A stretch of 15,463 nucleotides of DNA from Clostridia bacterium (GCA_016295665.1 JAEDKS010000046.1:1-15463); one strand, 5' to 3'. Positions 1 through 7,826 are shown, counted from the first letter of the stretch. The notes: generated from the letters alone by a model not told the origin. A program made the numbers and translations.

Positions 1-507
1 GTGGATGACGAGGGTACCCCCACCACCCACCTGACGCTCATCAAGGACGGCGTGCTGATGAACTACATGATCGACAAGCTGGGCGGTCGGCGCATGAACA
101 TGGCGCCCACCGGCTCCGGACGCCGCCAGTCCTACGCCTTTGCGCCGACGAGCCGGATGCGCAACACCTACATCGCGGCGGGTCATGACGACGAGGCGGA
201 GATGATCGCCACCATGGGCGACGGCCTGTATGCCCGGAAGATGGGCGGCGGCTCGGTGAATCCCGCCACGGGCGAGTTCAACTTCGCCGTCAACGAGGGC
301 TATCTGGTCAGGGGCGGCAAAATCGTGCATCCCGTGCGCGGCGCGTCCCTGATCGGGCGGGGCAGCGAGGTGCTGCTGCGCATCGACCGGGTGGGACGCG
401 ATATGCAGATGGCCCAGGGCATGTGCGGCTCTGTCAGCGGCAGTGTGCCCACGAACGTGGGACAGCCCATGATTCGCGTGAGCAGCCTGACGGTGGGCGG
501 ACGGTAA
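1..507 (+). CDS. tldD: TldD C-terminal part (TldD/PmbA metallopeptidase), 5' truncated by window edge
   Basis: TldD is the catalytic subunit of the TldD/TldE zinc metalloprotease, which trims modified or unfolded peptides (microcin B17 maturation and CcdA degradation in E. coli). Only the last 168 residues are present. The opening GTG is almost certainly an internal Val, because the DDEGTP and IKDGVL stretches match the middle of the family. About 300 N-terminal residues, including the HExxxH zinc motif, must lie upstream. The C-terminal motif MCGSVSGSVPTNVGQP (fragment residues 141-156) carries the conserved Cys (C142) that ligates the metal in TldD. The TAA stop overlaps the ribosome binding site of the next gene, which encodes the partner TldE, so the two are cotranscribed and probably coupled. 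The family call is secure; symbol assignment rests on the conserved Cys and gene order. Confidence 0.9.
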   Translation: MDDEGTPTTHLTLIKDGVLMNYMIDKLGGRRMNMAPTGSGRRQSYAFAPTSRMRNTYIAAGHDDEAEMIATMGDGLYARKMGGGSVNPATGEFNFAVNEGYLVRGGKIVHPVRGASLIGRGSEVLLRIDRVGRDMQMAQGMCGSVSGSVPTNVGQPMIRVSSLTVGGR

Positions 508-519
508 GGAGGAAGGGAC

Positions 520-1863
520 ATGGACATGAATGTGTTTATGGAGCGCCTGCTGTCGGCGGCCCGGGAAGCCGGCATGGAGGCTGCGGAGATCTATTATGTG
601 GAGAGCGACAGCTTCAACGCCTCGGCCCGGGAGGGACAGATCGCGTCCTACAATGTGTCCAGCGACTCAGGGCTGAGCCTGCGGGGCGTGGTGCAGGGCC
701 GGATGGGCTACGCATCCACCCAGGCCTACGACGATGAGGCCATCGGGCAGCTGGTACGGGGCGTGCTGGAGTCTGCGGCGCTGACGGAAACGGAGGAGCA
801 GGACGAGATTTTCGCCGGGGAGGCGACGTATCCCACCCTGCCGGAGGAACCGTCCGACCTGGACGGCGTGAGCGCCGAGGACAAGCTGAACGCCTGCCTC
901 ACCATGGAGCGGGCTGTCAAGGCGGCGGACGAGCGCATCTGGAAGGTGCAGGGCAGCAATCTGGTGACGGAGCGGCGCACCCTGCGCATCCGCAACAGCT
1001 ACGGCCTTGACCTGCGGAGCAGCGGCAGCGCCATCGTGGCCTATACCCAGCCCATCGCCCGGGAGGCGGGCGACACGGCGGCGCAGTACGCGGTCATGGC
1101 GGGGCATCGCTTTGCGGATTTGCATCCGGAGCAGCTTGCCCGGGAGGCGGCGGAAAAGACCGTTTCCATGCTGCACGCCGCGCCGGTGGAGGCGGGGGAC
1201 TACCGGGTGGTGCTGCACAGCGGTGCCATGCGCGACCTGCTCAGCACCTTCAGCGGCATCTTCTCTGCGGAAAACGCCCAGCAGAAGCTGTCGCTGTACG
1301 CGGGGAAGGAGGGCACGGAGGTGGCCTCCGGTGTGGTAACCGTGGTGGATGACCCGCTGCTCAGGGGCGGCTTCGGTAGCTGCACCTTTGACGCGGAGGG
1401 CTCCGCGGCACGCACCAAGAACGTGATTGAGAGGGGCGTGCTCAGGACGCTGCTGCACTCCCGCAAGACCGCAAGGAAGCAGGGCGTGCAGACCACCGGC
1501 AACGCCAGCCGGCCCAGCTACACCGCCCCGGTGCACGTGGCGCCCACCAACCTGTTCCTGAAGCCCGGCGAACAGACGCCCGAGGAGCTGATGGCACAGG
1601 TGGGCGATGGCCTGCTGATTACCGAGGTGACCGGCCTGCATGCGGGCGCGAACCCGGTCAGCGGCGATTTCTCGCTGCTGAGCAAGGGCTATGTGATCGA
1701 GGGCGGCAGGCGGGGCAGACCCGTGGAGCAGATCACCGTGGCAGGCAATTTCTATCAGCTGCTGCGGGATATCCGCTGCGTGGGCTGCGATCTGGACTTC
1801 GAGGGCGGCGAGATCGGCGCGCCCTCGGTGGATGCAGGTGTGCTGAAGATTTCGGGAAAGTGA
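520..1863 (+). CDS. tldE: TldE/PmbA family metalloprotease partner subunit
   Basis: This 447-residue protein has the usual PmbA/TldE length. The N-terminal region (about residues 7-75) has the family pattern of an AAREAG helix followed by a strand with NASAREGQIASYN. The C-terminal half contains HAGANPVSGDFSLLSKGYVIEGG (about 375-397), the signature region of the family. No HExxxH motif is visible, as expected for TldE, which forms the chamber with TldD but does not bind the metal. The ATG at 520 is preceded by AAGGAGG (506-512) with 7 nt spacing. A second ATG lies two codons on, but the spacing favours the first. It follows tldD by 12 nt, and the ArsR gene begins 33 nt after its stop, so the three probably form one transcript. 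Confidence 0.93.
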   Translation: MDMNVFMERLLSAAREAGMEAAEIYYVESDSFNASAREGQIASYNVSSDSGLSLRGVVQGRMGYASTQAYDDEAIGQLVRGVLESAALTETEEQDEIFAGEATYPTLPEEPSDLDGVSAEDKLNACLTMERAVKAADERIWKVQGSNLVTERRTLRIRNSYGLDLRSSGSAIVAYTQPIAREAGDTAAQYAVMAGHRFADLHPEQLAREAAEKTVSMLHAAPVEAGDYRVVLHSGAMRDLLSTFSGIFSAENAQQKLSLYAGKEGTEVASGVVTVVDDPLLRGGFGSCTFDAEGSAARTKNVIERGVLRTLLHSRKTARKQGVQTTGNASRPSYTAPVHVAPTNLFLKPGEQTPEELMAQVGDGLLITEVTGLHAGANPVSGDFSLLSKGYVIEGGRRGRPVEQITVAGNFYQLLRDIRCVGCDLDFEGGEIGAPSVDAGVLKISGK

Positions 1864-1883
1864 GCGCCGGGCGGCGTGGGTAC

Positions 1884-1889
1884 AGGAGG
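1884..1889 (+). promoter_or_regulatory. Ribosome binding site fixing the arsR-type start
   Basis: AGGAGG lies 7 nt before the ATG at 1897. An in-frame GTG at 1876 lies upstream of this site and so cannot use it. The ATG is the better start. Confidence 0.8.
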
Positions 1890-1896
1890 CGAGCGG

Positions 1897-2259
1897 ATGG
1901 AAGAAAATGAACTGGACGTGTGCGGCTATCTGCATGTGCATGAGGACAAGGTGGCGGAGGTGCGGCGGTTGCTCCCGGATGACGATACGCTGTCGCGGCT
2001 GTCGGAGCTGTTCAGGGTGTTCGGCGATGAAACGCGCATCCGCATCCTGTATGTGCTGTTTGAGTCGGAGGTCTGCGTGTGCGACATCGCCCGGCTGCTG
2101 GGCATGACCCAGTCAGCGGTCAGCCATCAGCTGCGGGTGCTGAAGCAGGCGCGGCTCATCAAGAGCCGCAGGGACGGCAAGACGGTGTTCTACTCGCTGT
2201 CGGACGACCATGTGGCAACGCTGCTGCGTCAGGGCACCGAGCATGTGCACGAGGAGTAG
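1897..2259 (+). CDS. ArsR/SmtB-family metal-sensing repressor (Zn/Cd/Co type)
   Basis: A 120-residue winged-helix dimeric repressor, the same size as SmtB (122). The recognition region reads ESEVCVCDIARLLGMTQSAVSHQLRVLK. Two metal sites can be read. The alpha-3N type has VC near the N terminus (C9, followed by HVH) and the CVC pair in the ELCVCD-like motif, as in CadC. The alpha-5 type has D, H, H, E spaced D-x-H-x10-H-x2-E in SDDHVATLLRQGTEHVHEE, which matches SmtB D104/H106/H117/E120. In the family, metal binding releases DNA and derepresses an efflux pump. No metal exporter lies in this window. It sits 33 nt after tldE, and the next gene is convergent. No ArsR-type palindrome is visible just upstream, so its operator is probably elsewhere. 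Family assignment is firm; the metal is inferred from ligands. Confidence 0.93.
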   Translation: MEENELDVCGYLHVHEDKVAEVRRLLPDDDTLSRLSELFRVFGDETRIRILYVLFESEVCVCDIARLLGMTQSAVSHQLRVLKQARLIKSRRDGKTVFYSLSDDHVATLLRQGTEHVHEE

Positions 2260-2357
2260 GAGGATTCGGAGGCAGGCCGTCAGGATGATGGCGCATCCGG
2301 TTGAGGAAAGACGGCGCGCCGGGAAATGATCGCATCCCCGCCGCGCACAGGAAAAGT

Positions 2358-2387
2358 GCACCCGCAGGGCTTCAGCCCTGCGGGTGC
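2358..2387 (-). terminator. Intrinsic terminator, mainly for the minus-strand peptidoglycan-binding gene
   Basis: A perfect 13-bp stem, GCACCCGCAGGGC (2358-2370) with GCCCTGCGGGTGC (2375-2387), encloses a 4-nt loop. On the minus strand it begins 13 nt after the stop at 2400 and is followed by ACTTTTCC. On the plus strand it is followed by CTTTGCGC, so it may also stop transcripts from the tldD-tldE-arsR side. Confidence 0.85.
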
Positions 2388-2399
2388 CTTTGCGCAAAA

Positions 2400-3884
2400 T
2401 CAGTTCAGGTCGGTGGGTGTGGTGACGTTGTCATCCGTGGGGGAGGCGGTCGGCGCAGGGGTGGGCTCCGCCGTGGGAACCGCCGTCGGGACTGCGGTGG
2501 GTACGGGCGTCTCCGTGGGGATGGGCGTGGGGGTGGGCTTCGCGGGCGCGTTCTCCTCGTCGTAGAGCAGCATCAGCATCTCGCGGGTCATCTCCTCGCC
2601 CTGCTTGGGCTGCCCCTCCTTCTCCTCGATCACGAAGCCGGCCACCAGCTGGAATTCGGTCACCGCCGCCTTGGTGTTCTTGCCGTACACGCCGTCCAGC
2701 TTGCCGGGATCATAGCCCAGCTCCAGCAGACGCGCCTGCATCAGCAGCACATAGGTGCCGCGGTCATTCAGCGCCAGGGGCAGGTAGGGGTCATAGGCGG
2801 GGGCGGTCTTGGCATAGAGCTTGTTGAGCATGTTCTCGGTCATGTAGGAGCGCTCGGTGTAGCCGACCGCGGACTGGAACAGGTTGACAGCATACAGGGT
2901 GTCCTCGCCGAACACGCCGTCCACCTTGCCCACGGGATAGCCCAGATCCGCCAGACGCTGCTGCATCTTGCGCACGGCATAGCCGCTCTTACCCTTGCGG
3001 ATGGTGGTATCCTCGGTGGCGGCGGCGGTGGGCTTGGGGGTTGCGGTGGGCTTCACCGTGGCGGTCGGGGCGGGCGTCGCCGTGGGCACCTGGGTGGGCG
3101 CGATGGTCGGCGCGACGGTGGGCACCTGGGTGGGGGCGGGGGTGAACAGCACGGCGGCGTTCTCATACACGTCCCAGCCGTTCTCATCCTGGGTGTAGCG
3201 ATAAAGCGTGCCGCCAATGCAGGCCGCCTTGACGGTGTTTTCGGATGTGGCGGGCACGTCGGTCACAAGCCAGCTGGTCAGGTCGATGACCTGCACGGCG
3301 TGCTCCGAGGTCACGATGGTCACATAGTCCGGGGTGGCGATCATGCTCAGCGGCGCGGCAACCGTCTGCGTCAGCTGCACAACGGGAACCTCGGGCGCCA
3401 CGACGGGCACGGACTTCAGCGTGGGCTCGCCGCCCTCCTGCTGCTCCACATAGAAGATGCTCTCCCCGTTGCTGGAAACGGTCAGCACACCGGTGGCGAT
3501 GGGGGTGGTGGAGCCGTCCTCATTCAGGCGGCTCAGCGCGCCGTCCTGCAGGGTGTAGGGCAGCTTCATGGCACAGGAAGCAAAATCCTCCTCGGTGGGC
3601 GAGAGGGATACGATGCTGCTGGCGGTGCCGTCCAGACGGATGGCATACAGGCGTCCGGTGTCGCGGGTCAGGCAGTAGAGGTTCTCCACGTCCATACCGA
3701 CCAGCTCCGCCATGGCGGTGGACATGGTCTTGACGACGCCGGCTTCATTCACCAGATACAGGTAGTTGTTTTCGCCCAGCCAGGCGGTATATTGCCCGTC
3801 CGTGAGCACCGGCTCCGCCAGCGACGCGGCGCACAGGGTCAGCGCCAGCAGCAGGCACAGGCCGGCAAACAGTTTGCGGTTCAT
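2400..3884 (-). CDS. Secreted protein with two peptidoglycan-binding domains and Pro/Thr-rich linkers
   Basis: A 494-residue exported protein. Residues 1-23 form a signal peptide: MNRK, a Leu/Ala-rich core, then AASLAEP as a probable cleavage region. Residues 25-245 are a beta-rich region of unrecognised family, possibly propeller-like (repeated xLYxL and SIFYV strands). A Pro/Thr/Ala linker spans about 248-290. Two PG_binding_1 domains follow, at about 296-342 (LADLGYPVGKVDGVFGEDT) and 370-417 (LLELGYDPGKLDGVYGKNT). The C terminus (446-494) is another Pro/Thr tail of PTP and PTAVP repeats. No catalytic hydrolase domain, LPXTG signal or membrane anchor is visible, so peptidoglycan binding probably holds it in the wall. 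The start at 3884 is set by GGAGG (3892-3896) with 7 nt spacing; longer in-frame starts would remove the signal peptide from the N terminus. Function beyond wall binding is unknown. Confidence 0.85.
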   Translation of the reverse strand: MNRKLFAGLCLLLALTLCAASLAEPVLTDGQYTAWLGENNYLYLVNEAGVVKTMSTAMAELVGMDVENLYCLTRDTGRLYAIRLDGTASSIVSLSPTEEDFASCAMKLPYTLQDGALSRLNEDGSTTPIATGVLTVSSNGESIFYVEQQEGGEPTLKSVPVVAPEVPVVQLTQTVAAPLSMIATPDYVTIVTSEHAVQVIDLTSWLVTDVPATSENTVKAACIGGTLYRYTQDENGWDVYENAAVLFTPAPTQVPTVAPTIAPTQVPTATPAPTATVKPTATPKPTAAATEDTTIRKGKSGYAVRKMQQRLADLGYPVGKVDGVFGEDTLYAVNLFQSAVGYTERSYMTENMLNKLYAKTAPAYDPYLPLALNDRGTYVLLMQARLLELGYDPGKLDGVYGKNTKAAVTEFQLVAGFVIEEKEGQPKQGEEMTREMLMLLYDEENAPAKPTPTPIPTETPVPTAVPTAVPTAEPTPAPTASPTDDNVTTPTDLN

Positions 3885-3992
3885 GTTGCTTCCTCCATTC
3901 ATGTTCAGGCTCGTTTTTCTGCGGGCATCGCCCGGGTGGGAATGTCCTGCACCATATAGACGAATCAGCCCTCCCAAATCTTGCACGGGTTG

Positions 3993-4021
3993 TTGATATT
4001 TTTTTCAAATGGTCGTATAAT
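3993..4021 (+). promoter_or_regulatory. Sigma-A promoter for the cytidylate-kinase-like gene
   Basis: TTGATA (3993-3998) and TATAAT (4016-4021) are separated by exactly 17 nt, with a T-rich stretch just downstream of the -35. Predicted transcription start is near 4028, giving a 5' UTR of about 50 nt. AAAGGAG (4062-4068) lies 9 nt before the ATG. Confidence 0.88.
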
Positions 4022-4077
4022 GGAAACAGACAGGGGACACTTTTGCAGACGGATCAAAAGGAAAGGAGCTTCCACAC

Positions 4078-4698
4078 ATGGCAGAGAATCATGTCATCAC
4101 CATCGCCCGCGGCTACGGCAGCGGCGGAAAAACCATGGGCAAGCGGCTGGCAGAGGAGCTGGGCTGGTCCTATTATGACCGGGAGCTGCTGCGGCTGGCC
4201 TCCGACGAGAGCGGCATCAGCGAGGAGCTGTTCGCCCGGGCGGACGAGACGGCGAAGCGCTCGCTGCTCTACCGCGTGGCGCAGGACGCGCTGGACGGGC
4301 AGGTGATTCCGCCCGACAGCGATGATTTCATCTCCAATGAGAACCTGTTCCGCTATCAGGCGAAGATCATCCGCAAGCTGGCGGAGACGGAGAACTGCGT
4401 CATCGTGGGCCGCTGCGCCAACTACATCCTGCGGGACAAGCCCAATGTGATCCGCGTGTATGTGCATGCGCCCGAGAACGTGTGCGTGCGCACGGTCATG
4501 AGCATGTATGGGCTCACCAGCGACGAGGCCCGCAAGCGCATCGTCCAGACCGACAAGCGCCGGGGGGACTACTACCGCTACTTCACGGGGCATGACTGGC
4601 GCTATGCCGACGACTACGATCTGTGCTTTGACTCCAGCCGCATCGAGTGGGACAAGTGCATCCGCATCATCCGCTCGATTCTGGAGAGCATCTCATAA
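4078..4698 (+). CDS. Cytidylate kinase-like family P-loop protein
   Basis: A 206-residue P-loop protein of the cytidylate-kinase-like group found widely in Clostridia. The N terminus reads VITIARGYGSGGKTMGKRLA, with the phosphate-binding loop at about residues 11-22. SYYDRELL (31-38) follows, as in cytidylate kinases. CVIVGRCANYIL (107-118) and the Arg/Lys-rich lid KRRGDYYRYFTGHDW (160-174) are typical, and DLCFDSS is near the C terminus. The family resembles CMP kinase but its true substrate is generally unproven, so the canonical gene name cmk is not used. It has its own strong promoter. No strong terminator separates it from the SH3b gene 102 nt downstream, so some cotranscription is possible. 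Confidence 0.88.
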   Translation: MAENHVITIARGYGSGGKTMGKRLAEELGWSYYDRELLRLASDESGISEELFARADETAKRSLLYRVAQDALDGQVIPPDSDDFISNENLFRYQAKIIRKLAETENCVIVGRCANYILRDKPNVIRVYVHAPENVCVRTVMSMYGLTSDEARKRIVQTDKRRGDYYRYFTGHDWRYADDYDLCFDSSRIEWDKCIRIIRSILESIS

Positions 4699-4800
4699 AA
4701 AAGATACGATCCCATGGCTTTTCCGGGATGAAACCGGGGCGCTGAATCGTTATGCTGATACCAAGGGAAATGCTCCCGGAAATGGAGTGGGTGATGGCTG

Positions 4801-5985
4801 ATGTCTGTCTGGCGGCATGCGGTGTTCCTGACGCTGACGCTGCTTCTGTGCGCCGTCTGCCTGTCTGCCGGCGCGGAGGAGGCCGTGTGGGGCGTGGTGA
4901 CGCAGAGCGACCGGGTCAATCTGCGCGCCGAGGCATTGGCGGGCTCGGCCTGGCTGGGCAGCTATGAGCGGGACACCTGGGTGAGGATCACCGGGGAGAG
5001 CGACGGCTGGTACAGCGTGACCGGGCCGGACGGAAAAAGCGGCTTCATGAACGGGAACTATGTGTCCGTGGCGCAGCAGAGCTATGGCGTCATCGGCATC
5101 GTCACGAACCCGAGAAGCACCTCCTTTCTGAACCTGCGGCAATCGCCCGACTACAGCGCACGGGTGCTCGGCATCTACTACAACGGCGTTCCCTGCGTGC
5201 TGCTGAGCCTGTCGGACGGCTGGTATCATGTGCGGGTTGACGGCGTGGAGGGCTACTTCAGCGCGGCGTACATCGAGCAGTCGTATCAGGTGTTCAGCGA
5301 GGAGGTGGCCACCGTCCTGTCCGGGAACGGCGCCGCCGTCAACCTGCGGCAGGGGCCGGGGAAGGAATATGAGGTGCTCCGGCAGTTGGACAGCGGCAGC
5401 TATGTGATGGTGCTGCAGCGCGGTGCCGGGTGGTGGCAGGTGTCCGCAGACGGCAGCGTGGGCTTCATGAGCACGGAATTTCTGCAGGATGGGGTGCAGA
5501 CCCCGCCCGGCGCTTTCTCCGTCGAGGCGGTGGTGCAGGACACGTCTGTACAGGCCGGCGTTTCCCGCGAGACGGGGGAAAGCGCCTATGCCATCGTAAC
5601 CAACCCGAAGGCGACTCAGGTGCTGAACCTGCGGCAGGCCCCCGATACGGACAGCCTGGTGCTCGGACAGTTCAGCAATGGTGCGCGCTTTGACGTGCTG
5701 GCCTGCGGGGAGGAATGGTGTCAGGTGCAGAGCCCGCAGGGCGTGACCGGGTACATGATGACCCGGTATCTGACGCTGTACGAGGCCGAAAACGGGACGG
5801 AGCGGACGGTGGCGCACCCGCAGCAGAGCTATGTGAACCTGCGGGCGGAGGCCTCGATGGACGGGGCCATTCTGGCGCAGGTGCCGCACGGCAGCATGGT
5901 GACCGTGCTGGTGCCCGGGGAAGCCTGGATGAAGGTGCGCTATGGCGAGCTGGAGGGCTACATGGTTGCGAGCTTCCTGGAATAA
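4801..5985 (+). CDS. Secreted protein with five bacterial SH3 (SH3b) repeats
   Basis: A 394-residue exported protein. A hydrophobic segment at residues 7-22 with SAGAEE after it is a signal peptide. The rest is five SH3b repeats at about 30-90, 98-160, 169-228, 263-325 and 335-394. Each carries the VNLR or LNLRQ turn, a GxW/WYxV strand and a closing GYM/GFM motif. A less structured spacer (about 229-262) separates repeats 3 and 4. SH3b domains bind peptidoglycan cross-bridges or other wall ligands. No hydrolase domain is present, so this may be a wall adaptor or sensor. The start is weakly supported: GGAG at 4784-4787 is 13 nt away, and an in-frame stop at 4792 rules out anything further upstream. 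It lies on the same strand as the kinase-like gene. Confidence 0.88.
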   Translation: MSVWRHAVFLTLTLLLCAVCLSAGAEEAVWGVVTQSDRVNLRAEALAGSAWLGSYERDTWVRITGESDGWYSVTGPDGKSGFMNGNYVSVAQQSYGVIGIVTNPRSTSFLNLRQSPDYSARVLGIYYNGVPCVLLSLSDGWYHVRVDGVEGYFSAAYIEQSYQVFSEEVATVLSGNGAAVNLRQGPGKEYEVLRQLDSGSYVMVLQRGAGWWQVSADGSVGFMSTEFLQDGVQTPPGAFSVEAVVQDTSVQAGVSRETGESAYAIVTNPKATQVLNLRQAPDTDSLVLGQFSNGARFDVLACGEEWCQVQSPQGVTGYMMTRYLTLYEAENGTERTVAHPQQSYVNLRAEASMDGAILAQVPHGSMVTVLVPGEAWMKVRYGELEGYMVASFLE

Positions 5986-6006
5986 GCGCGGCGAATCCGC
6001 AGAAAG

Positions 6007-6043
6007 AAACCGACACCGGCAAGGAACAGACCGGTGTCGGTTT
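6007..6043. terminator. Bidirectional intrinsic terminator between convergent genes
   Basis: A perfect 13-bp stem, AAACCGACACCGG (6007-6019) with CCGGTGTCGGTTT (6031-6043), encloses an 11-nt loop. The plus strand continues as TTTTG and the minus strand as TTTCTTTC. It begins 21 nt after the SH3b stop and ends 4 nt before the radical SAM stop, so it serves both. Confidence 0.9.
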
Positions 6044-6047
6044 TGCG

Positions 6048-6923
6048 TTACAGATCGAACATGGACAGCTGCTGCGAGGTGTCCCGCTCCGGGAAGGCGT
6101 GCAGGTAGTGGAAGATCTGCCCGGGGTCGTGCATGACGCCGTGCGCTTCGCATTCGCGGTGGAACAGCGCCATCAGCTCCTCGTTGCGGTCGCTGGGGCA
6201 TTCGTAGGCGTTGCCGAAGCGCTTCACATAGCGCTGCTTCAGGCCCGGGAAGTGCCGGTCGAGCGCGGCGAAGAAGTACTCCCGATCCCCCTCCCGCAGC
6301 GTGACGCCCATGCCGAAGGAGAGGATGCCCTGCACGCCCGCGTCGAAGCAGTAGGAGAGGATACCCCGGACGTTTTCCTCGGTGTCGTTGATGTAGGGCA
6401 GCACGGGACAGAACCAGACTACGGTCGGTATTCCGGCGCGCTGACAGGCCTTCAGCACCTCCCAGCGGCGGCGGGTGGTGCAGACGTGGGGCTCGAGGAT
6501 GGCGCAGAGCGCTTCGTCGAAGGTGGTCAGGGTCATCTGCACCACGCATTTGGCCTTCGCGTGGATGGCCTGGAGCAGCGGAAGATCCCGGAGAATCCGG
6601 TCGGATTTCGTCTGAATGGCGACGCCGAAGCCATAGCGCTCGATGATCTCCAGACAGCGGCGGGTGATGCGAAGCTCCTCCTCCAGATGCAGGTAGGGGT
6701 CGCACATGGCACCGGTGCCGATCATGCAGCGCTTCCGCTTGCTGCGGAGCGCCTGCTCCAGCAGCTCCGGGGCGTTCTGCTTGACCTCGATGTCCTCGAA
6801 GGGGTGGCGCATCTGGTAGCAGGTGCTGCGGCTGTCGCAGTAGATGCAGCCGTGGGTGCAGCCCCGGTAGACATTCATGCCGTTCTGCGCGGAGAGCAGG
6901 GATTTCGCGTTCACCAGGTGCAT
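6048..6923 (-). CDS. Radical SAM protein, SPL (spore photoproduct lyase-like) family
   Basis: A 291-residue radical SAM enzyme. The cluster motif is RGCTHGCIYCD, giving C22, C26 and C29 in the CxxxCxxC arrangement that binds the SAM-ligated [4Fe-4S] cluster. MIGTGAMCDPYLHLEEEL (67-84) resembles the GTMSDPYQPxE segment of the Rv2578c/PA0069 branch of the SPL group, whose substrates are not established. VAIQTKSDRILRD (101-113) is also typical. It lacks features that would identify true spore photoproduct lyase, and the length is short for that enzyme. The start at 6923 is supported by GGAAGGGG about 10 nt upstream. The histidine phosphatase gene ends 32 nt upstream on the same strand, so the two form a probable operon. 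Confidence 0.88.
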   Translation of the reverse strand: MHLVNAKSLLSAQNGMNVYRGCTHGCIYCDSRSTCYQMRHPFEDIEVKQNAPELLEQALRSKRKRCMIGTGAMCDPYLHLEEELRITRRCLEIIERYGFGVAIQTKSDRILRDLPLLQAIHAKAKCVVQMTLTTFDEALCAILEPHVCTTRRRWEVLKACQRAGIPTVVWFCPVLPYINDTEENVRGILSYCFDAGVQGILSFGMGVTLREGDREYFFAALDRHFPGLKQRYVKRFGNAYECPSDRNEELMALFHRECEAHGVMHDPGQIFHYLHAFPERDTSQQLSMFDL

Positions 6924-6955
6924 GCCGTCACCGCCCCTTCCGTGTTATCTCGTCG

Positions 6956-7711
6956 TCATTTCTTCTCATCCCACTCCGGGGGATTGGTGGAGTCGCGCCC
7001 GGTGTAGCACTCCGGGTAGAGCCCGGCGGTGGAGTGCCGCTCCCCGGCGGCGTACAGGTGGCTCAGGTCCCCCAGGGACATGCAGCGGAACACCGCTTCC
7101 CCCTTCACCCGCTCCTCGGTCACCAGCGTGGTCACCGAGGAGGGCTGCATGCAGAAGCCCTGCCACAGGAGCATGGGCGGAATGTTGCACAGGTGCGCCA
7201 CCATCGCCGCGCCCACGCCGAAGTGGCAGAAGAACACCAGCGTATCCGGTTGATTGTTTTCGCATCGGTAGACAGGGCCGTCCCGATGGAAGCCGTGCTC
7301 CGCCAGGATGGCGTCCAGCCCGTCCACGGTCTCCTGCCAGATTTCCCGCACGTTGCCGCCCTGCAGCAGCGGGTCGTCCAGCCATCTGTCCGGGTCGTAG
7401 AGCAGCGCGTGGGGCTGCCACTGCCGGGGACGGTAATCCCAGCAGATGCGGTCGCGCCCTGCCATTTCGTCGTAGCAGTGCCCGCGGAACTCGTGCAGCC
7501 AGGGCAGCGTCCGGGCGGTACGGTTCATTCGGCGCAGGGTGTAGGCGGCGGTGTCCTGGGCGCGCCCCAGGGGAGAGACATAGAACGCCTTGACATCCAG
7601 ACGGCACAGCCGCTCGCTGAGCAGCTCCGCCTCCCGGCGTCCCTTTTCGGTCAGGCTGTCGATGGCATAATCCGGCTCCGCGTGCCGGACAATCAGGATC
7701 TTCATGGTCAT
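6956..7711 (-). CDS. Histidine phosphatase family protein (phosphoglycerate mutase-like)
   Basis: A 251-residue member of histidine phosphatase branch 1. The N-terminal motif LIVRHAEPDY supplies R9 and the phosphorylated H10. YVSPLGRAQDT supplies R50, and VFFCHFGVG supplies the second histidine, H163. WLHEFRGHCYDEM (71-83) carries the usual acidic loop. Likely activity is hydrolysis of a small phosphomonoester; the substrate is unknown. The ATG at 7711 (MTMKIL) follows a purine-rich GGAAGAGAGG. An ATG at 7705 is almost as good and would give 249 residues. The open frame extends much further upstream on this strand, but that part is antisense to the leader and ABC genes and is not credible. 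It is first in the operon with the radical SAM gene. Confidence 0.9.
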   Translation of the reverse strand: MTMKILIVRHAEPDYAIDSLTEKGRREAELLSERLCRLDVKAFYVSPLGRAQDTAAYTLRRMNRTARTLPWLHEFRGHCYDEMAGRDRICWDYRPRQWQPHALLYDPDRWLDDPLLQGGNVREIWQETVDGLDAILAEHGFHRDGPVYRCENNQPDTLVFFCHFGVGAAMVAHLCNIPPMLLWQGFCMQPSSVTTLVTEERVKGEAVFRCMSLGDLSHLYAAGERHSTAGLYPECYTGRDSTNPPEWDEKK

Positions 7712-7797
7712 CCTCTCTTCCTTGGTGGAGTACGCTTTGTTCATTCGCCACGGGCGGGAAAATTCCTGCTCTGAGAAAAAAAGGCAAAATTGGCTCT

Positions 7798-7826
7798 TGA
7801 CAAACGGCACAAACGCCCTTATACTG
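7798..7826 (+). promoter_or_regulatory. Sigma-A promoter of the leader-exporter operon
   Basis: TTGACA (7798-7803) and TATACT (7821-7826) are separated by 17 nt. Predicted start is about 7833, which leaves a leader RNA of roughly 275 nt before the first ABC gene. The promoter is flanked by a 7-bp inverted repeat, CTTGACA (7797-7803) with TGTCAAG (7826-7832). Confidence 0.88.

Noticed and set aside
1..3. GTG at the first base as a true start of tldD
   Set aside because: The sequence that follows is conserved interior of TldD, and about 300 residues including the zinc motif would be missing; it is an internal Val codon cut by the window edge.
2260..2357. Short gap after the ArsR gene, checked for a small gene or operator
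   Set aside because: Purine-rich sequence without a start codon plus ribosome binding site of any credible length and without an evident palindrome.
2301..3959. Long plus-strand open frame of about 550 codons
   Set aside because: It is antisense to the secreted peptidoglycan-binding gene. Its Gly/His/Gln-rich composition is what the high-GC opposite strand gives, and it has no ribosome binding site or recognisable domain.
4699..4740. Possible terminator after the cytidylate-kinase-like gene (ATCCC/GGGAT stem)
   Set aside because: Only 5 bp with an 11-nt loop and no T run after it.
4752..4967. Plus-strand 71-codon frame overlapping the SH3b gene start
   Set aside because: It overlaps the signal peptide region of the SH3b gene in another frame and has no good ribosome binding site.
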